From Anoplolepis gracilipes (lineage: Eukaryota > Arthropoda > Insecta > Hymenoptera > Formicidae): DNA of 64,000 nucleotides. Both the position numbers and the translations under genes were made by a program. Shown here one piece after another: positions 14,773 to 25,535 of this stretch (position 1 is its first letter; every line of letters starts with the position of its first letter). Below the pieces are notes generated by a model. The model saw only the letters and a program-made list of their open reading frames with translations. It ran no database searches and was not told the origin of the DNA. The DNA is taken from positions 3,757,233 to 3,821,232 of the forward strand of contig NC_132973.1 of the NCBI RefSeq assembly GCF_047496725.1. Direction: 5' to 3'.

Positions 14773-14811
<39 letters not shown>
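14676..14811. repeat. Compound GA/GAAA polypurine tract
   Basis: Two (AG)n arrays (about 14677-14732 and 14773-14811) joined by a purine-only spacer apart from one C and one T. Over 130 bases of nearly pure purine is a candidate for triplex (H-DNA) structure. Confidence 0.93.
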
Positions 14812-14816
<5 letters not shown>

Positions 14817-15102
14817 CAGAAAATGGATGAGCGCGGCACGCAAATGCAACGCTACGCGAAGCACGAGCGGTATAAGCGAGCGCAAACGCAGATAAAGGAT
14901 CGCGCTCGCGCGCGCTACGCCGGGAACTATCATCGGTCGTATCGGACGTTCACTGCCGTTGATTTAAGACGCTTGTCGCGGCGCCCGGTTGTTGCGATCG
15001 TTAATCGACGTTTCGTAGCTTAGTCGCAATTAAGCCCGACGGGCGCGCCGCGATTGGCGCGCCCGGACGCATTAACGCACGCAATGCCGCCTGTTCATCC
15101 CC

Positions 15103-15143
15103 TCTGTCTCTCTCTCTCTCTCTCTTTTGCGCGCGCGCGCGCG
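15103..15143. repeat. (CT)n followed by (GC)n
   Basis: CT repeat to 15125 followed, after TTTT, by GCGCGCGCGCGCGCG to 15143. Confidence 0.85.
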
Positions 15144-15154
15144 AACGTTCTCTC

Positions 15155-15196
15155 GTAATCGTCATAATTATCGATGATGACGGATCGTTCCGTCAC
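15155..15196. repeat. Diverged direct repeat with hairpin, copy A
   Basis: Matches 15945-15986 (TAATCNTCANAATTATCGA, then TGACNGAT, then TTCCGTCAC). It contains a perfect inverted repeat TGACGGA / TCCGTCA around a 4-base loop at 15178-15195. Confidence 0.5.
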
Positions 15197-15289
15197 ACGC
15201 GCTAATTATCGCCGGCCAGGGCGGTCGTGTGTCGCCGTGGGCGTAGTAAATCGCACGGCGAGCGAGTTGTGTGCTCGCAGAATTTTTAT

Positions 15290-15330
15290 CCCTGTCCCGG
15301 AGGGACAGGGCTTGCGCTTGCTTCGCGCAA
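15290..15330. other. Two adjacent perfect hairpins
   Basis: CCCTGTCCC / GGGACAGGG pair around a 3-base loop (15290-15310). Directly after it, TTGCGC / GCGCAA pair around a short loop. No gene context identifies a function. Confidence 0.5.
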
Positions 15331-15481
15331 ACACGCGGCATTTATATCCTAAGGGAGATTTTACGTCGCACGACTTCGATTAGCAATGGCGCAAAATCGG
15401 CACGACAATTTTCCTCCGTTATCTATCACGCGGACGTATTACGTAATAACGATCGTGCAAATCGCGCTCGGTCTCGAGCGA

Positions 15482-15509
15482 GGGCGAGGGGGAGGGGGAG
15501 GGGGGAGGG
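15482..15509 (+). other. G-quadruplex motif
   Basis: Five runs of three to six G separated by one to three bases on the plus strand, meeting the usual G3+N1-7 rule. Within a CpG-rich patch. Confidence 0.75.
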
Positions 15510-15944
15510 AGCCTGTTCACACCAAGTTCACGTGTGTCTCTCGTGCACGCGATTCATATATTTGTATACATTACGTTGCGCGATAATTCAACATATAGTC
15601 TCGAAAACTGTTTGTGGATTCTTTCGAGCGAGTCTACGACACGCGTTTCTGAGGGGTTAATTGTTATGTAAATGACACTTTAATGTCGCCGTGATGGGAT
15701 GATGAGGCGTTTCGTCCCGAGTATCACGCATCACGCGAGTCTCGTTCTCCAATCAATGCAGCTCTCGTTCGTTGCACGCGCGCCGAGACTTTTTATTCAC
15801 TAATTATTTTATTGCCGCCCGAGGCGTTGTCTTCGCGAGTCGCGTATACCCAGAGAGACAGAGAAAAAGGAATTAAAAGGAACGCGTCCGGCGAAAAAGG
15901 AATTAAACGATGACAGGGTTGTTTGCGTAAGGCGACGCAGGCCT

Positions 15945-16018
15945 GTAATCATCACAATTATCGACACTGACAGATTATTCCGTCACTGGCGGTGAATCGT
16001 AATTATCGATTGCCGCCA
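15945..16018. repeat. Diverged direct repeat with hairpin, copy B
   Basis: Partner of 15155-15196, about 80% matched over 40 bases. It is followed by a strong imperfect hairpin at 15987-16018 whose arms are TGGCGG(T)GAATCG and CGATTGCCGCCA around a TAATTAT loop. Confidence 0.5.
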
Positions 16019-17814
16019 GTATCAGTCCGGTTAACAGCGAGAATCGGTCGCGTGGAAACGAGAAGTTTATGTTCCGTTAAGACCGCTTAAACGTTCGAAA
16101 TCGCGTCGGATAGAAATTACATAGCGAATAATCCGAACGCAGCGCGATTAACGGTACCGCGTGCGATTTGTCTAATAAATAACTTGAGGGAACTCTATCT
16201 CAGCCTCTTTCTCTCTTTCTCTTTATATACATACACGCACACATCTACTAAAGAAATTCCTTTGCAATTCTCGCGAAATGAGAGATGGCACGCCGTAAAC
16301 GCGATCTCTTCAGCTAAAACTCGACAAATTATATGCAAATTGCACTTGTCACGCGGCATTATTGCACGTGGTTAGGTAAATATGAATACGATAATGGTGT
16401 GTGTGACGAGTGTGTTATTATATATCCTCGCGACGCAATATATTGTATATCGCCGTATGTCAAATTTTAGATAATAACACATTGCACCCCTCCCTTCGTT
16501 CGCATCCGTCTTTTGTAATAATTATACGAAATGATTTATAATTTACCGTAGATATAGCATAGGCATTGCAACATTGACGTATACTGTATGTATAATGTTT
16601 GTGCCGGATAATAATACGTTGCGACTTTGAAATGGCGAATTTATCGGCAAGAGCCAAGGGGATTAATTCCTTCTCTCGGTCACGAAAGTTAAAGTAGGTG
16701 CGCTAATCCATTTTCGCCAAAACGAGGGCCACGCGTGCCAGGCTAATGTAAAATTAATTCTCAGGCCGGATTAATCGAGAAACAGGGCGGTCTCCGAGCT
16801 GATATTTCGAGGTCTTTAACCTGCCCTGCCCTGCCCTGTTCGCCACAACATGCGCGGCGTGACGTCATCGAAGATATAAGAAGATGACGCGATCGGTCGA
16901 TCGTGTGTGTGTGGGTTAACCTGCTGAGTTGGCGCCGCTTTTCGATCCTTGTCGAGCATATCTAGCGGTGCGTGTACATGTATATATTTGTCGATTATCC
17001 GGGGAGAAGCTTGTCACGCACACGGGAACATGTTAGATTTACCACGTTATCATGTTAGAGCGACAGGTTGTCTGGAATCGTGTGTTTGAAATTGATGAGG
17101 CCAAACCTTTTCCTTATACATCGCATCGGGGTATCACCGTAAGTTTCATTTTATTAGACTTGTCGCAAATTTTTAAATACAAGAATATAGATATGGAAAT
17201 CAAAGCGCACAGTCAAGTCAAGTTTTGATTAGAGCAAAACTACTTGTAATGACTAAGAAATAAGATATCGTAGGATAAATTTTACATCAGCATAAAGTAA
17301 TTACTGTGTTCTTGATAATCCTCTATTTATTTATATATTTGAAGATTCGTTTAAAGAATCATTTATATTCAATAGAATATTATACTTGGATTGTCAATGA
17401 GATTAGATGCAAAGTAATATTCTTAGGTAGAAAGATTTTTTTTTGAAAATATTTTGAAAGAAAATACACGCTATTATTATTAGTTGACTCTCTATGGTGA
17501 CGAAATAACTGCTGCAGATGCACTCAGTGTCAGTACTTATTGTTAGAACTAGATAGACTCTTTATATCACAATCATATCTCGCTAGAGTAAGACAGAGCG
17601 AACACGCGGTCGCGCATTGCTTACATTCTGACTTCGCCGTCGTGTTTTAATGGCACAATGGGGCCGAACTCGCGCGCGGCGAGCCAATCTAACCCGAGGC
17701 AACCCCCGATGCGATTAAATAGGTATCGGTGAATGAGAGATGCGTGGGAAGCCGGGGTCCGGCGACGGTGGTGGGCGATCTGCCTACGTCCCGCTGGATA
17801 ATAAATCTAGACCA

Positions 17815-17839
17815 GGGGGAGGGAGAGGGCGTCCGGGGG
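17815..17839 (+). other. G-quadruplex motif near the left edge of the P450 region
   Basis: Runs GGGGG, GGG, GGG and GGGGG with loops A, AGA and CGTCC. It lies 160 bases before the sharp change from CpG-rich to AT-rich DNA at about 17970. Confidence 0.7.
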
Positions 17840-18716
17840 CCCGTTCTCAGCGCGATCTAAATACATTCGTGAACGACGCCGCGTTAACTCTCCGAGAAAT
17901 CTCTCGCCTCTCTAATTGGCGCCCACCTGATCAGCAAATGCTCGTGAGTATACTTGTTGGATCGTGATATAAAAATGAAGCAAATATTTCTAACAGAAAA
18001 AAAAGTAACATTTTTTATTACGTAATCTTAGATACGACATTGAAAGATATAAATGCATTAAGTGCAGTATTTAACACACATAGAAGAAAGAATGTTTTTA
18101 CATCGAAATTTTAATCTTTAACTTATTTTTATTAACTTAATTTTTTTTAAATAATATTGTACAATTATATTGTCATAACAATTTAAGCTCTTATCAAATT
18201 TTAAAGTTTAGTTTCTTTTTAAAATATCTTCAGCACATTTTATCATCGTTAATTTATATTATTATTTATAACAAAAATTTAATTGAAAATATGCCATTTT
18301 CGTTATAAATACTTTCTGAATACTGGAGGAACTGCATATAATTATATAATCAAATAATGAAATACATGTTAATAAATGAATTAATAATTAATTTATTTTA
18401 AAGCAACTAGAGCAGCAAACTCTGAAACATTCAAAATTAATTTATTTATATTACGCAGATTATTCGATATAATATTACAATATGTCTAAAATTGTCTGCA
18501 CATTATTACAATATATCTAAAACCTACTTTATCTATTAACTTAGAAATCTATTACAAAGTTTTAGTTTTTATAAAATTAGCCATAGTAATAATATATAAT
18601 TAATATCATCATACTTTCCTCTACATAATATCTAGATTAATTATATTTGTAACTTTATTTTAAGCATAAAATTGTATTTAAAGTATATCTGTTTTTTAAA
18701 ATTAGTGAATCCATCT

Positions 18717-18722
18717 TTTATT
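18717..18722 (-). promoter_or_regulatory. Polyadenylation signal AATAAA, CYP9 copy 1
   Basis: Canonical AATAAA on the minus strand about 26 bases past the stop codon. This implies a very short 3' UTR if used; other A/T-rich candidates follow farther downstream. Confidence 0.4.
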
Positions 18723-18747
18723 ATCATTAATCTTTGCATTCAAACTT

Positions 18748-20271
18748 TCAATCGATAAGCGTAACAGGAGCCTTCGATTTTCTCGCTCGCAATTTTAACC
18801 AGAAACCACCTTCTGGCATCATTATAAAAGATTTTTTATTCAATACCATAGGAATCCTAGTCTTAGTATCAGGTTCAAGATCGCAACGCCATAGCAAGTA
18901 AAATGCCATAATTTTCAGTTTTATCATAGCAAATCGGTTAGCTATGCAGATTCTGGGTCCGATACCGAATGGCATGTAGAGTGAGTTGTCTACTTCACCG
19001 TTAAGGAATCTATCAGGATCGAACTTGTTCGGATGAGAATAATTCTTGGGATCACGCTGCAGAGCATAACTCGGAAACCAGATGTTGTCTCCCGGTTTTA
19101 ATGTGATCGGTTCGCCATCCGGAGTCGCTGGTGGCAATTCAAAATCTTTCACGCATACTCTGTCGAGAAAAGGTGCCAGTGGATACAATCTAAGACTCTC
19201 GTTTATCACAGCATCCAAATACTTCATTTGACTAATGGCTTCATAAGTAGGCTTGCCATTGGTCCGAATTAGAACATCGTCAATCTCAGCTCTCAATTTG
19301 TTCTGAATATCAAAATTGATTCCGATTTCATGTGCCAGAAAGCACATAGCTGTTGATGTCGAATCATATCCAGCGATGAGAAAGACAAACGAATGAGTTG
19401 TCATCTCATCAATGTCGATCATAACACCATCAGTCTTATCTCTTTGTTCCATCATCAGATGAAGCATATCTGGACGAATAATTTTCTGCTCATCCCTAGT
19501 CTTTACTGTATCAGCAATAATTTCTTTGAAAAAACTTCTTACCCTTGAGCTAAACAGTTTTAATCTGAGAAATCTCGCGAATAGTGGGAAGTGTTTATTT
19601 ATTAAGACTTTGAGAGAATTACTGGAGAACGTCGAGGCTTCCTTGGCGAGAAGAAGAAACTCGTTGTTGGGATGTTTAAACGAATTCACGCTTATACCGA
19701 AAGCACATGTGGCCACCACGTCGTTTCCGTATTTGCTCAGCACATCCTTCATATCGTACGTCTTTCCGATATTTCCAGAATCGTTCACTAGGAAATCGGT
19801 AAGGTTTTCCGCACACTCGCACATCAGTTGAAACATTATTTTTATTTTTCCGGACGAGAAAGTAGGACTGAGAAGCTTGCGCATCTCGCGCCAATGATCA
19901 CCTTTTACACTGAATAGATTCCCACTGATTAGTGGTTCATTTTTTTCGAATAAATCAGGGTGATCACAGAAGTTGTCAAAATTTTTGATGGCAATTGTGG
20001 TAATTATTTCCGGGTCACGAATCACATAGACTGGCGCCATAAAATCATAAAAACCAAAATATTTTACATGCGGGAACAGATCGTATATTTTTTGAAGGTT
20101 TTCTGGCAGAGACAAACGTCGAAAAATGAAAGGCCCTAAGTTACCCAGAAGTGGAATCGGTCGCACATGTGGGATCTTAAGTCGCTTGAAATGAGACAAC
20201 TTGCCCAAGATAAAATAATATAGACAAATACATGCCGTAATAGTAATCAGAATTAAAGTAGAGAGTTCCAT
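18748..20271 (-). CDS. Cytochrome P450, CYP9 family (CYP9e2-like), copy 1
   Basis: Heme-thiolate monooxygenase expected to sit on the ER membrane and take electrons from NADPH-P450 reductase. The 507-residue frame is open without an intron. Residues 2-22 form a hydrophobic signal anchor, followed by the hinge IPHVRPIP. Visible P450 landmarks are the C-helix WxxxR (W127-R131), the I-helix oxygen-binding AGYDST (300-305, Ser at the usual first Thr), ExxR (E358-R361), the PxxFxPxRF meander (414-422) and the heme loop FGIGPRICIA (435-444) with ligand C442. Length fits the family (about 500-530). An in-frame ATG 36 bases upstream (20305-20307) would add MSHRIINWKINV. I prefer the inner ATG because the anchor then starts directly after it and the related pseudogene begins at the same MELST with no such extension. 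CYP9 enzymes are known from bees and other insects for detoxifying pesticides and plant compounds; the substrate here is unknown. Tandem neighbour of the copy at 26995-28515. Confidence 0.96.
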   Translation of the reverse strand: MELSTLILITITACICLYYFILGKLSHFKRLKIPHVRPIPLLGNLGPFIFRRLSLPENLQKIYDLFPHVKYFGFYDFMAPVYVIRDPEIITTIAIKNFDNFCDHPDLFEKNEPLISGNLFSVKGDHWREMRKLLSPTFSSGKIKIMFQLMCECAENLTDFLVNDSGNIGKTYDMKDVLSKYGNDVVATCAFGISVNSFKHPNNEFLLLAKEASTFSSNSLKVLINKHFPLFARFLRLKLFSSRVRSFFKEIIADTVKTRDEQKIIRPDMLHLMMEQRDKTDGVMIDIDEMTTHSFVFLIAGYDSTSTAMCFLAHEIGINFDIQNKLRAEIDDVLIRTNGKPTYEAISQMKYLDAVINESLRLYPLAPFLDRVCVKDFELPPATPDGEPITLKPGDNIWFPSYALQRDPKNYSHPNKFDPDRFLNGEVDNSLYMPFGIGPRICIANRFAMIKLKIMAFYLLWRCDLEPDTKTRIPMVLNKKSFIMMPEGGFWLKLRARKSKAPVTLID

Positions 20272-20533
20272 CACATTGATTTTCCAGTTAATTATGCGAT
20301 GAGACAATATTATAATGTTTTGCTAATATAGTTTTTATTGAGATGGTGAATAGTTTCTAAATTTGATTATACTGATATCATTAGCACACAAGTTTATTAG
20401 TTTTTTTATTGTCTCTAAGTTTTTATCAATTTTTTACGTTTGTAAATTTTCACTTTTAGCAAATGATAATCTATGGATTCAATATTTTATTATCTAGATA
20501 CGTGTATCGCGCGTTAAATGTAAAGATTGACTG

Positions 20534-20553
20534 CTGCTTCTTGCTTGAAGCAG
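20534..20553. promoter_or_regulatory. Upstream hairpin CTGCTTC-TTGCTT-GAAGCAG (copy 1)
   Basis: A perfect 7-bp inverted repeat with a 6-base loop about 260 bases before the CYP9 copy 1 start. It is identical in copy 2, and a decayed version lies upstream of the pseudogene. It might be a protein-binding palindrome or, if transcribed, a 5' UTR stem. Function unknown. Confidence 0.4.
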
Positions 20554-20565
20554 TTTCGTTTTATT

Positions 20566-20593
20566 AACTGCACCAGTTACTACGTCATAAATA
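20566..20593 (-). promoter_or_regulatory. Possible core promoter of CYP9 copy 1 (TATA-like and initiator-like)
   Basis: On the minus strand TATTTAT (20593-20587) lies 24 bases before the A of GCAGTTA, which resembles the arthropod initiator TCAGTT. Spacing is slightly short. It would give a 5' UTR near 300 bases. Conserved at copy 2. No transcript evidence, so this is inference. Confidence 0.25.
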
Positions 20594-20766
20594 CCACTTG
20601 AAGAATCATCTTTTAATCGGCTGTTATCATTGTGTTACTATCTGCAAAACTATTTTTACCGTATGATATTCGATATTTGTTAATTCACTTAAGTTCAAGG
20701 TTAATTTATGTGATATATGGATCTTAATAAATGATGATATTTTACTTTACTATGATTATGATAAAA

Positions 20767-23700
20767 AATATAACTTAAAAAATTTATGTTATATTATTAA
20801 ATTGGTTTCTCTTCTTATATCTTTTATAGCTTGATGATTGAAACATAATTGTAAATATTCTTTTTTGACCAATATCTTTAATACTATTTATATTCTTCAT
20901 CGTTCATATTTTTGCTTTAACAAAAATAAACGAAAGACACAATTTTATTATTTTTAATTTTATCTATCGAAACGCTAGTCTCGTTAAACGTCAAAAATAC
21001 TTGTGTTCCGCTTTGTTTCTATGACTCATCATATTAGGTAACGTCAAATTCTGATTATAGGAGGAGTAGAAGATTGCTGGTCATTCACACGCCTACAATC
21101 GGCGTGATATCGATTACATAGTAATTATATCAGAAAAAAGCGAAATTCTATATTGCATTTAACCTGGTTATCAAAGATCAATTAAACTAACCGCTACCCA
21201 GTCAGAGATCGAATTAAGATAGATTTTTCATGAATTGTATGAGCTAACTGTAAATACATGTAATTTACATATAGTGTTATTAAGTCGCTATTATTCCAGA
21301 ACGATATTTCATATCGAACACCATTTGATTCTTTATGACTCGACATTCAAATATTTATTGAAACGCCCATGAACGATTTATCATGAGGTTTTCATTTACC
21401 TATTAGTTTATTTACCATGTACCTCCTCGAAAGTTGTAAACGGTTAATTATCGAATCTAATAATATACCTTAAGCCCACAGAGCAATCATAATTTTATCA
21501 ATCGCTAACGGTTGTTTCGTACGATTATACTCAGGCTTTAGACAGATTTATTTCATACTATCGTACTCACACACAATTGTATTTAAACTTGCATCTAATT
21601 GTTCGACAAATTGCGATTATGCATCCAGGATAGTTTACCGTTATAAGATTAATCAGATTTTATTTTCAATACATCATATAATTAATAATTATCTTTTGTT
21701 ATGCAAACAAAATGTGTAAATATTAAATATTCTTTAAAATTCTCATTAATATTCATTATTCCTTATTTAAAAGATTTTTCAGAACGCAAATATTCCTAGA
21801 AAAAATCAAATGAATACAAAATAGCTTGCATATTAGTTAATTAGCCTCTACATGCAAATCTTAATTATATCTATCTAAGTAAGGAGATGTCTTAGTTATC
21901 GATATTTACTACAGTGTATGTAATTTCGAATCGCATCAAGTAGCTTGTTAATTAAGTGCCCTGCGATAAGAGCTGATCTCGCTAATCGGAGCGTTTAGAA
22001 AGGGCGACACTTTTTTTTTCAACAGTTGACAGGTAAAAAAGACTTTTACGCATCACCATAAAAACGCCGACGAAACAAAATCCGTACTCAATTAATCCGC
22101 TTATCTCGAACTAATCGGCGTTCTATTATATTGCCGAGCGCAAGAACAATCGCTAACGCTTGTGCACAGCTAATTTATAATATACGCGTTAGTTTCGACG
22201 AAAGACAGAGAGGGAAAAGAAGGATACATGTATGCACGGATATATTATCGGTCGCGATTATATGAGAGACGCATCTCATAATCAGCGAATTGCACTTTCG
22301 CTTCTGCCTGTCGTAACACGAGCATCACGCTGACTTCGATAGAAAGGATAGCGTGATGCATACATCTCTTTGTTTAGATTGTGTTTTGTAAAAAAAATAA
22401 AGCACTAATTTGAAACAAAATCTTGAAATACTTGTCAGAGAAAAAAATATATAAAAAGCGGTATCTAAATTTTAATCCAAAAAAAACAATTTTTTTATTT
22501 GCTGTTATGGAAAATGTGACATTTACGATTATTTAATTAGGCCGATTTTGATGGGAATCAACACACACACTCAATAATTTTTATAACAAAATTTTATAAT
22601 AAAATATTTCAGACTATATAGATGTTAGAAGTGAAATATATATAGTACACTTGGATAATATGATTTGTTTTTTATAGACATTGAAATAATTAACACTCTC
22701 ATAATGCTGATGCATTTCTTTGTCATCAGGCAATTTTACAGCAAAAAAAAGATACTTGATATAAAAAAAAATTTAAATTGCTTCGATTCTATATAATTTA
22801 AAAAATAACTGCAAAACTGCAAACAAATATTTTTTAAATATACGATACATTAAACAAATATAATATATTAGTAAATATTATATTTTTAAAAGAAAAATTT
22901 TTTATATAATCTTGAGACACGTCAACGTACACAACATTAGACCGTGAATTGCGAACTGTCTGGAAATTTTCTCATCGCTACGATGCGACTGGTGAGTTCG
23001 ATGTTATGTCACAGATTGCGTCATCGCCTTCTATTACCAGCGGTTGACAATGAGATACTGCCGTTAAAGTGGATGCTATTTGTATGTAAATCGGATCGAC
23101 TGATGACTAGATCTTTAAACAGCCATGACTACAGGAAAAGCTTCCACTAAGTACATAAATCGTAATATTTCTACCAAAGTACTTTTTACCTTGCCCTAAT
23201 TGACACAGAAATTGTGCAAGAAGTCGGATTACGTAAGACAGCAGGCATAAGAATAATTCTCTTAGAGATGTAATCCCGGATATTTATGCGAAACATTTGA
23301 TTCGCAGCATAGCGGATGGTGAACGTCATTTGTCTCTCTCGTGGAAAATAATTAACGACTTCGTGAAACAAGGCTATAAGTGATTCCCAGGATTTCAAAC
23401 AAAACATATTTCTTTAATACTTTAGCCGGAATAAATAATTTAGAGTACGATTTACATTATAAGTTAATACTGTATTTTTTAAATATTTCTTTTAGAAATG
23501 CATAAAATTTATATGACTAAATATTCTATTTATTCTATTCAAACTAACGAAATAAATTTTAGTCTTATTTCTTTTTATGATATATGTATTTGTAAAGGTT
23601 AAAAAATACTATAGCTACGAGTTAAAAGCAAACAATGATGCTGCAATTTAAGATCATTATACGAAAGTGAAACTGCGCACGTAAATGTTGCAAATATTGC

Positions 23701-24923
23701 ATAAAAGCAGTCATCGGTTATGTTAAAGTACATATCGACAAAAGTACACGCTTTACCATCGAATGCACAAATAAATAACACGCATGCAACGAATAAGCAT
23801 GATTTATAAATGTCTCATTTTTGCTCTTTGTTTCGATTATCTAAGCGTTTCTCAATCTTTCGGACACAAAAAATTCAAAGACGAAACTATTTAGACTTTT
23901 CTCGAACAGTGGCGTAATTATTACTTATAATTAGTAAAAATATAGCAACGCACGATCAAGAAATAAAAAATTTTTAAATAAGGACTTCACAATTTACACA
24001 CATACATAAAAACTATAATATAATTAATAGATAATATTAATAATTTTAGTCTTATTTTAGTATATATAATAATCTTGAAAACTTTTATAATTCAAATTAG
24101 TTTTTATCACTTAACATATTAAAAGTACATTATGCTATCAAATAAAGTATAAAATATAGTAACATATTGTTTGATATAGGTATTACATAAAATATAGTTA
24201 CGCTAAAATATAAAGATATATAAAATTTTGGGGACCCAGTCTTGAATATAAAAGAAATTTTAATTATGCCATTGGTCTTTTAACCACTCTTTCAGAAGAG
24301 AGAACATGAAACCAAGTCAGTTGACTTGTAGATTACCATTCCACACACAGTTTGACTAACTGGCCGTATTAGTGTCTGACGACCGACTGGGACTATGATT
24401 AATTCGGACAGGGGACATCTCGATATCAACGTGCATGCTCGCGCTTGTTCCTCCGTAATGCGTTTCTCCCGTTCTCATTTCTTGTTTCCATCGAGTGGCC
24501 GATGATATGGCCATTAAATATTTCCTCTGTTCGCGTTACATCGCCGGATGATGAGAACTCGCGAGCAGCCGAGTGTGGATTTCCTTTTCGTTCTTTTTCC
24601 GAGACAGGATTAAAGACGACGGACGTGCGACTTGTAGTTGCATCGACAAGCTTGTTGATTATTTTCTCGGAGACTTAGGTGTAAATTACGCTTGGTAGCC
24701 TTTAACTAACTTTGGCCGACGATATATTCTCTCGACCGGCTTAGATTACATCAATCATGTTTCGTGATGTAAATGGAAGAAAAATTTAATTACATTTTAT
24801 TAATATTAATGCAGCGATTATATATATATATATAATTTAAAAAACGCTTGAATTAAATGCTTGAATTGATTTTGCTGGAGTAATCCTTTTCGTTTTCTGT
24901 ACGACAAATATAGAAACGAAATT
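20767..24923. other. Unique AT-rich spacer between the two CYP9 blocks
   Basis: Not shared with the other duplicate. Short open frames only, for example near 22944-23150 and 24445-24678, none with recognisable motifs. No further P450 fragments seen. Confidence 0.6.
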
Positions 24924-25535
24924 GCGTCGCAATTGTAGATAAAGGAATTAAGTATATACTTAATTATCTTCTTTTCTGAAATAACAAATTTGTTTGAAGA
25001 TATGTAGATATGATATAAATGATATGTAGATATATAGATATGTTATACAATAATAAAACACTTTAAAAGTCTTCCTTCTAATCAAGGATACTATCATTTG
25101 TTGTTATAATATGTATATTACATATATGCGTCGCGATTGTAGATAAAGGAATTAAGTATATACTTAATTATCTTCTTTTCTGAAATAACAAATTTGTTTG
25201 AAGATATGTAGATATGATATAAATGATATGTAGATATGTAGATATGTTATACAATAATAAAACACTTTAAAAGTCTTCCTTCTAATCAAGGATACTATCA
25301 TTTGTTGTTATAATATGTATATTACATATATGCGTCGCGATTGTAGATAAAGGAATTAAGTATATACTTAATTATCTTCTTTTCTGAAATAACAAATTTG
25401 TTTGAAGATATGTAGATATGATATAAATGATATGTAGATATGTAGATATGTTATACAATAATAAAACACTCTAAAAGTCTTCCTTCTAATCAAGGGTACT
25501 AACATTTGTTGTTATAATATGTATATTACATATAT
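24924..25535. repeat. Three tandem copies of a 204-bp unit
   Basis: Units start at 24924, 25128 and 25332, each with GCGTCGC(A/G)ATTGTAGATAAAGG; the last ends in CATATATG. Copies are almost identical. Each contains a perfect 20-base palindrome AATTAAGTATATACTTAATT (24946-24965, 25150-25169, 25354-25373), then GATATGTAGATATG repeats. No open frame runs through the unit. It lies between the two CYP9 blocks. Confidence 0.93.

Larger units (their letters stand above)
12926..18001. other. No gene recognised: CpG-rich, hairpin-rich region
   Basis: Richest CpG block of the left half (13580-13850, 14400-16100, 16650-17000, 17590-17960). It holds GA and CT tracts, hairpins and two quadruplex motifs listed separately, and a (CCCTG)3 run near 16823. 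No open frame has protein-like features. It could be a promoter or regulatory region of an unseen gene. Confidence 0.5.
18002..20766. repeat. Segmental duplication block, copy 1 (holds CYP9 copy 1)
   Basis: This block matches 26048-29010 across the gene and both flanks. The 3' flank begins at the shared AAAGTAACATT and the 5' flank match fades after GATTATGATAAAA. In the 5' flank I count about ten differences over roughly 460 bases. Because non-transcribed flanks are included, the pair arose by DNA-level duplication and not by retroposition. Confidence 0.9.
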
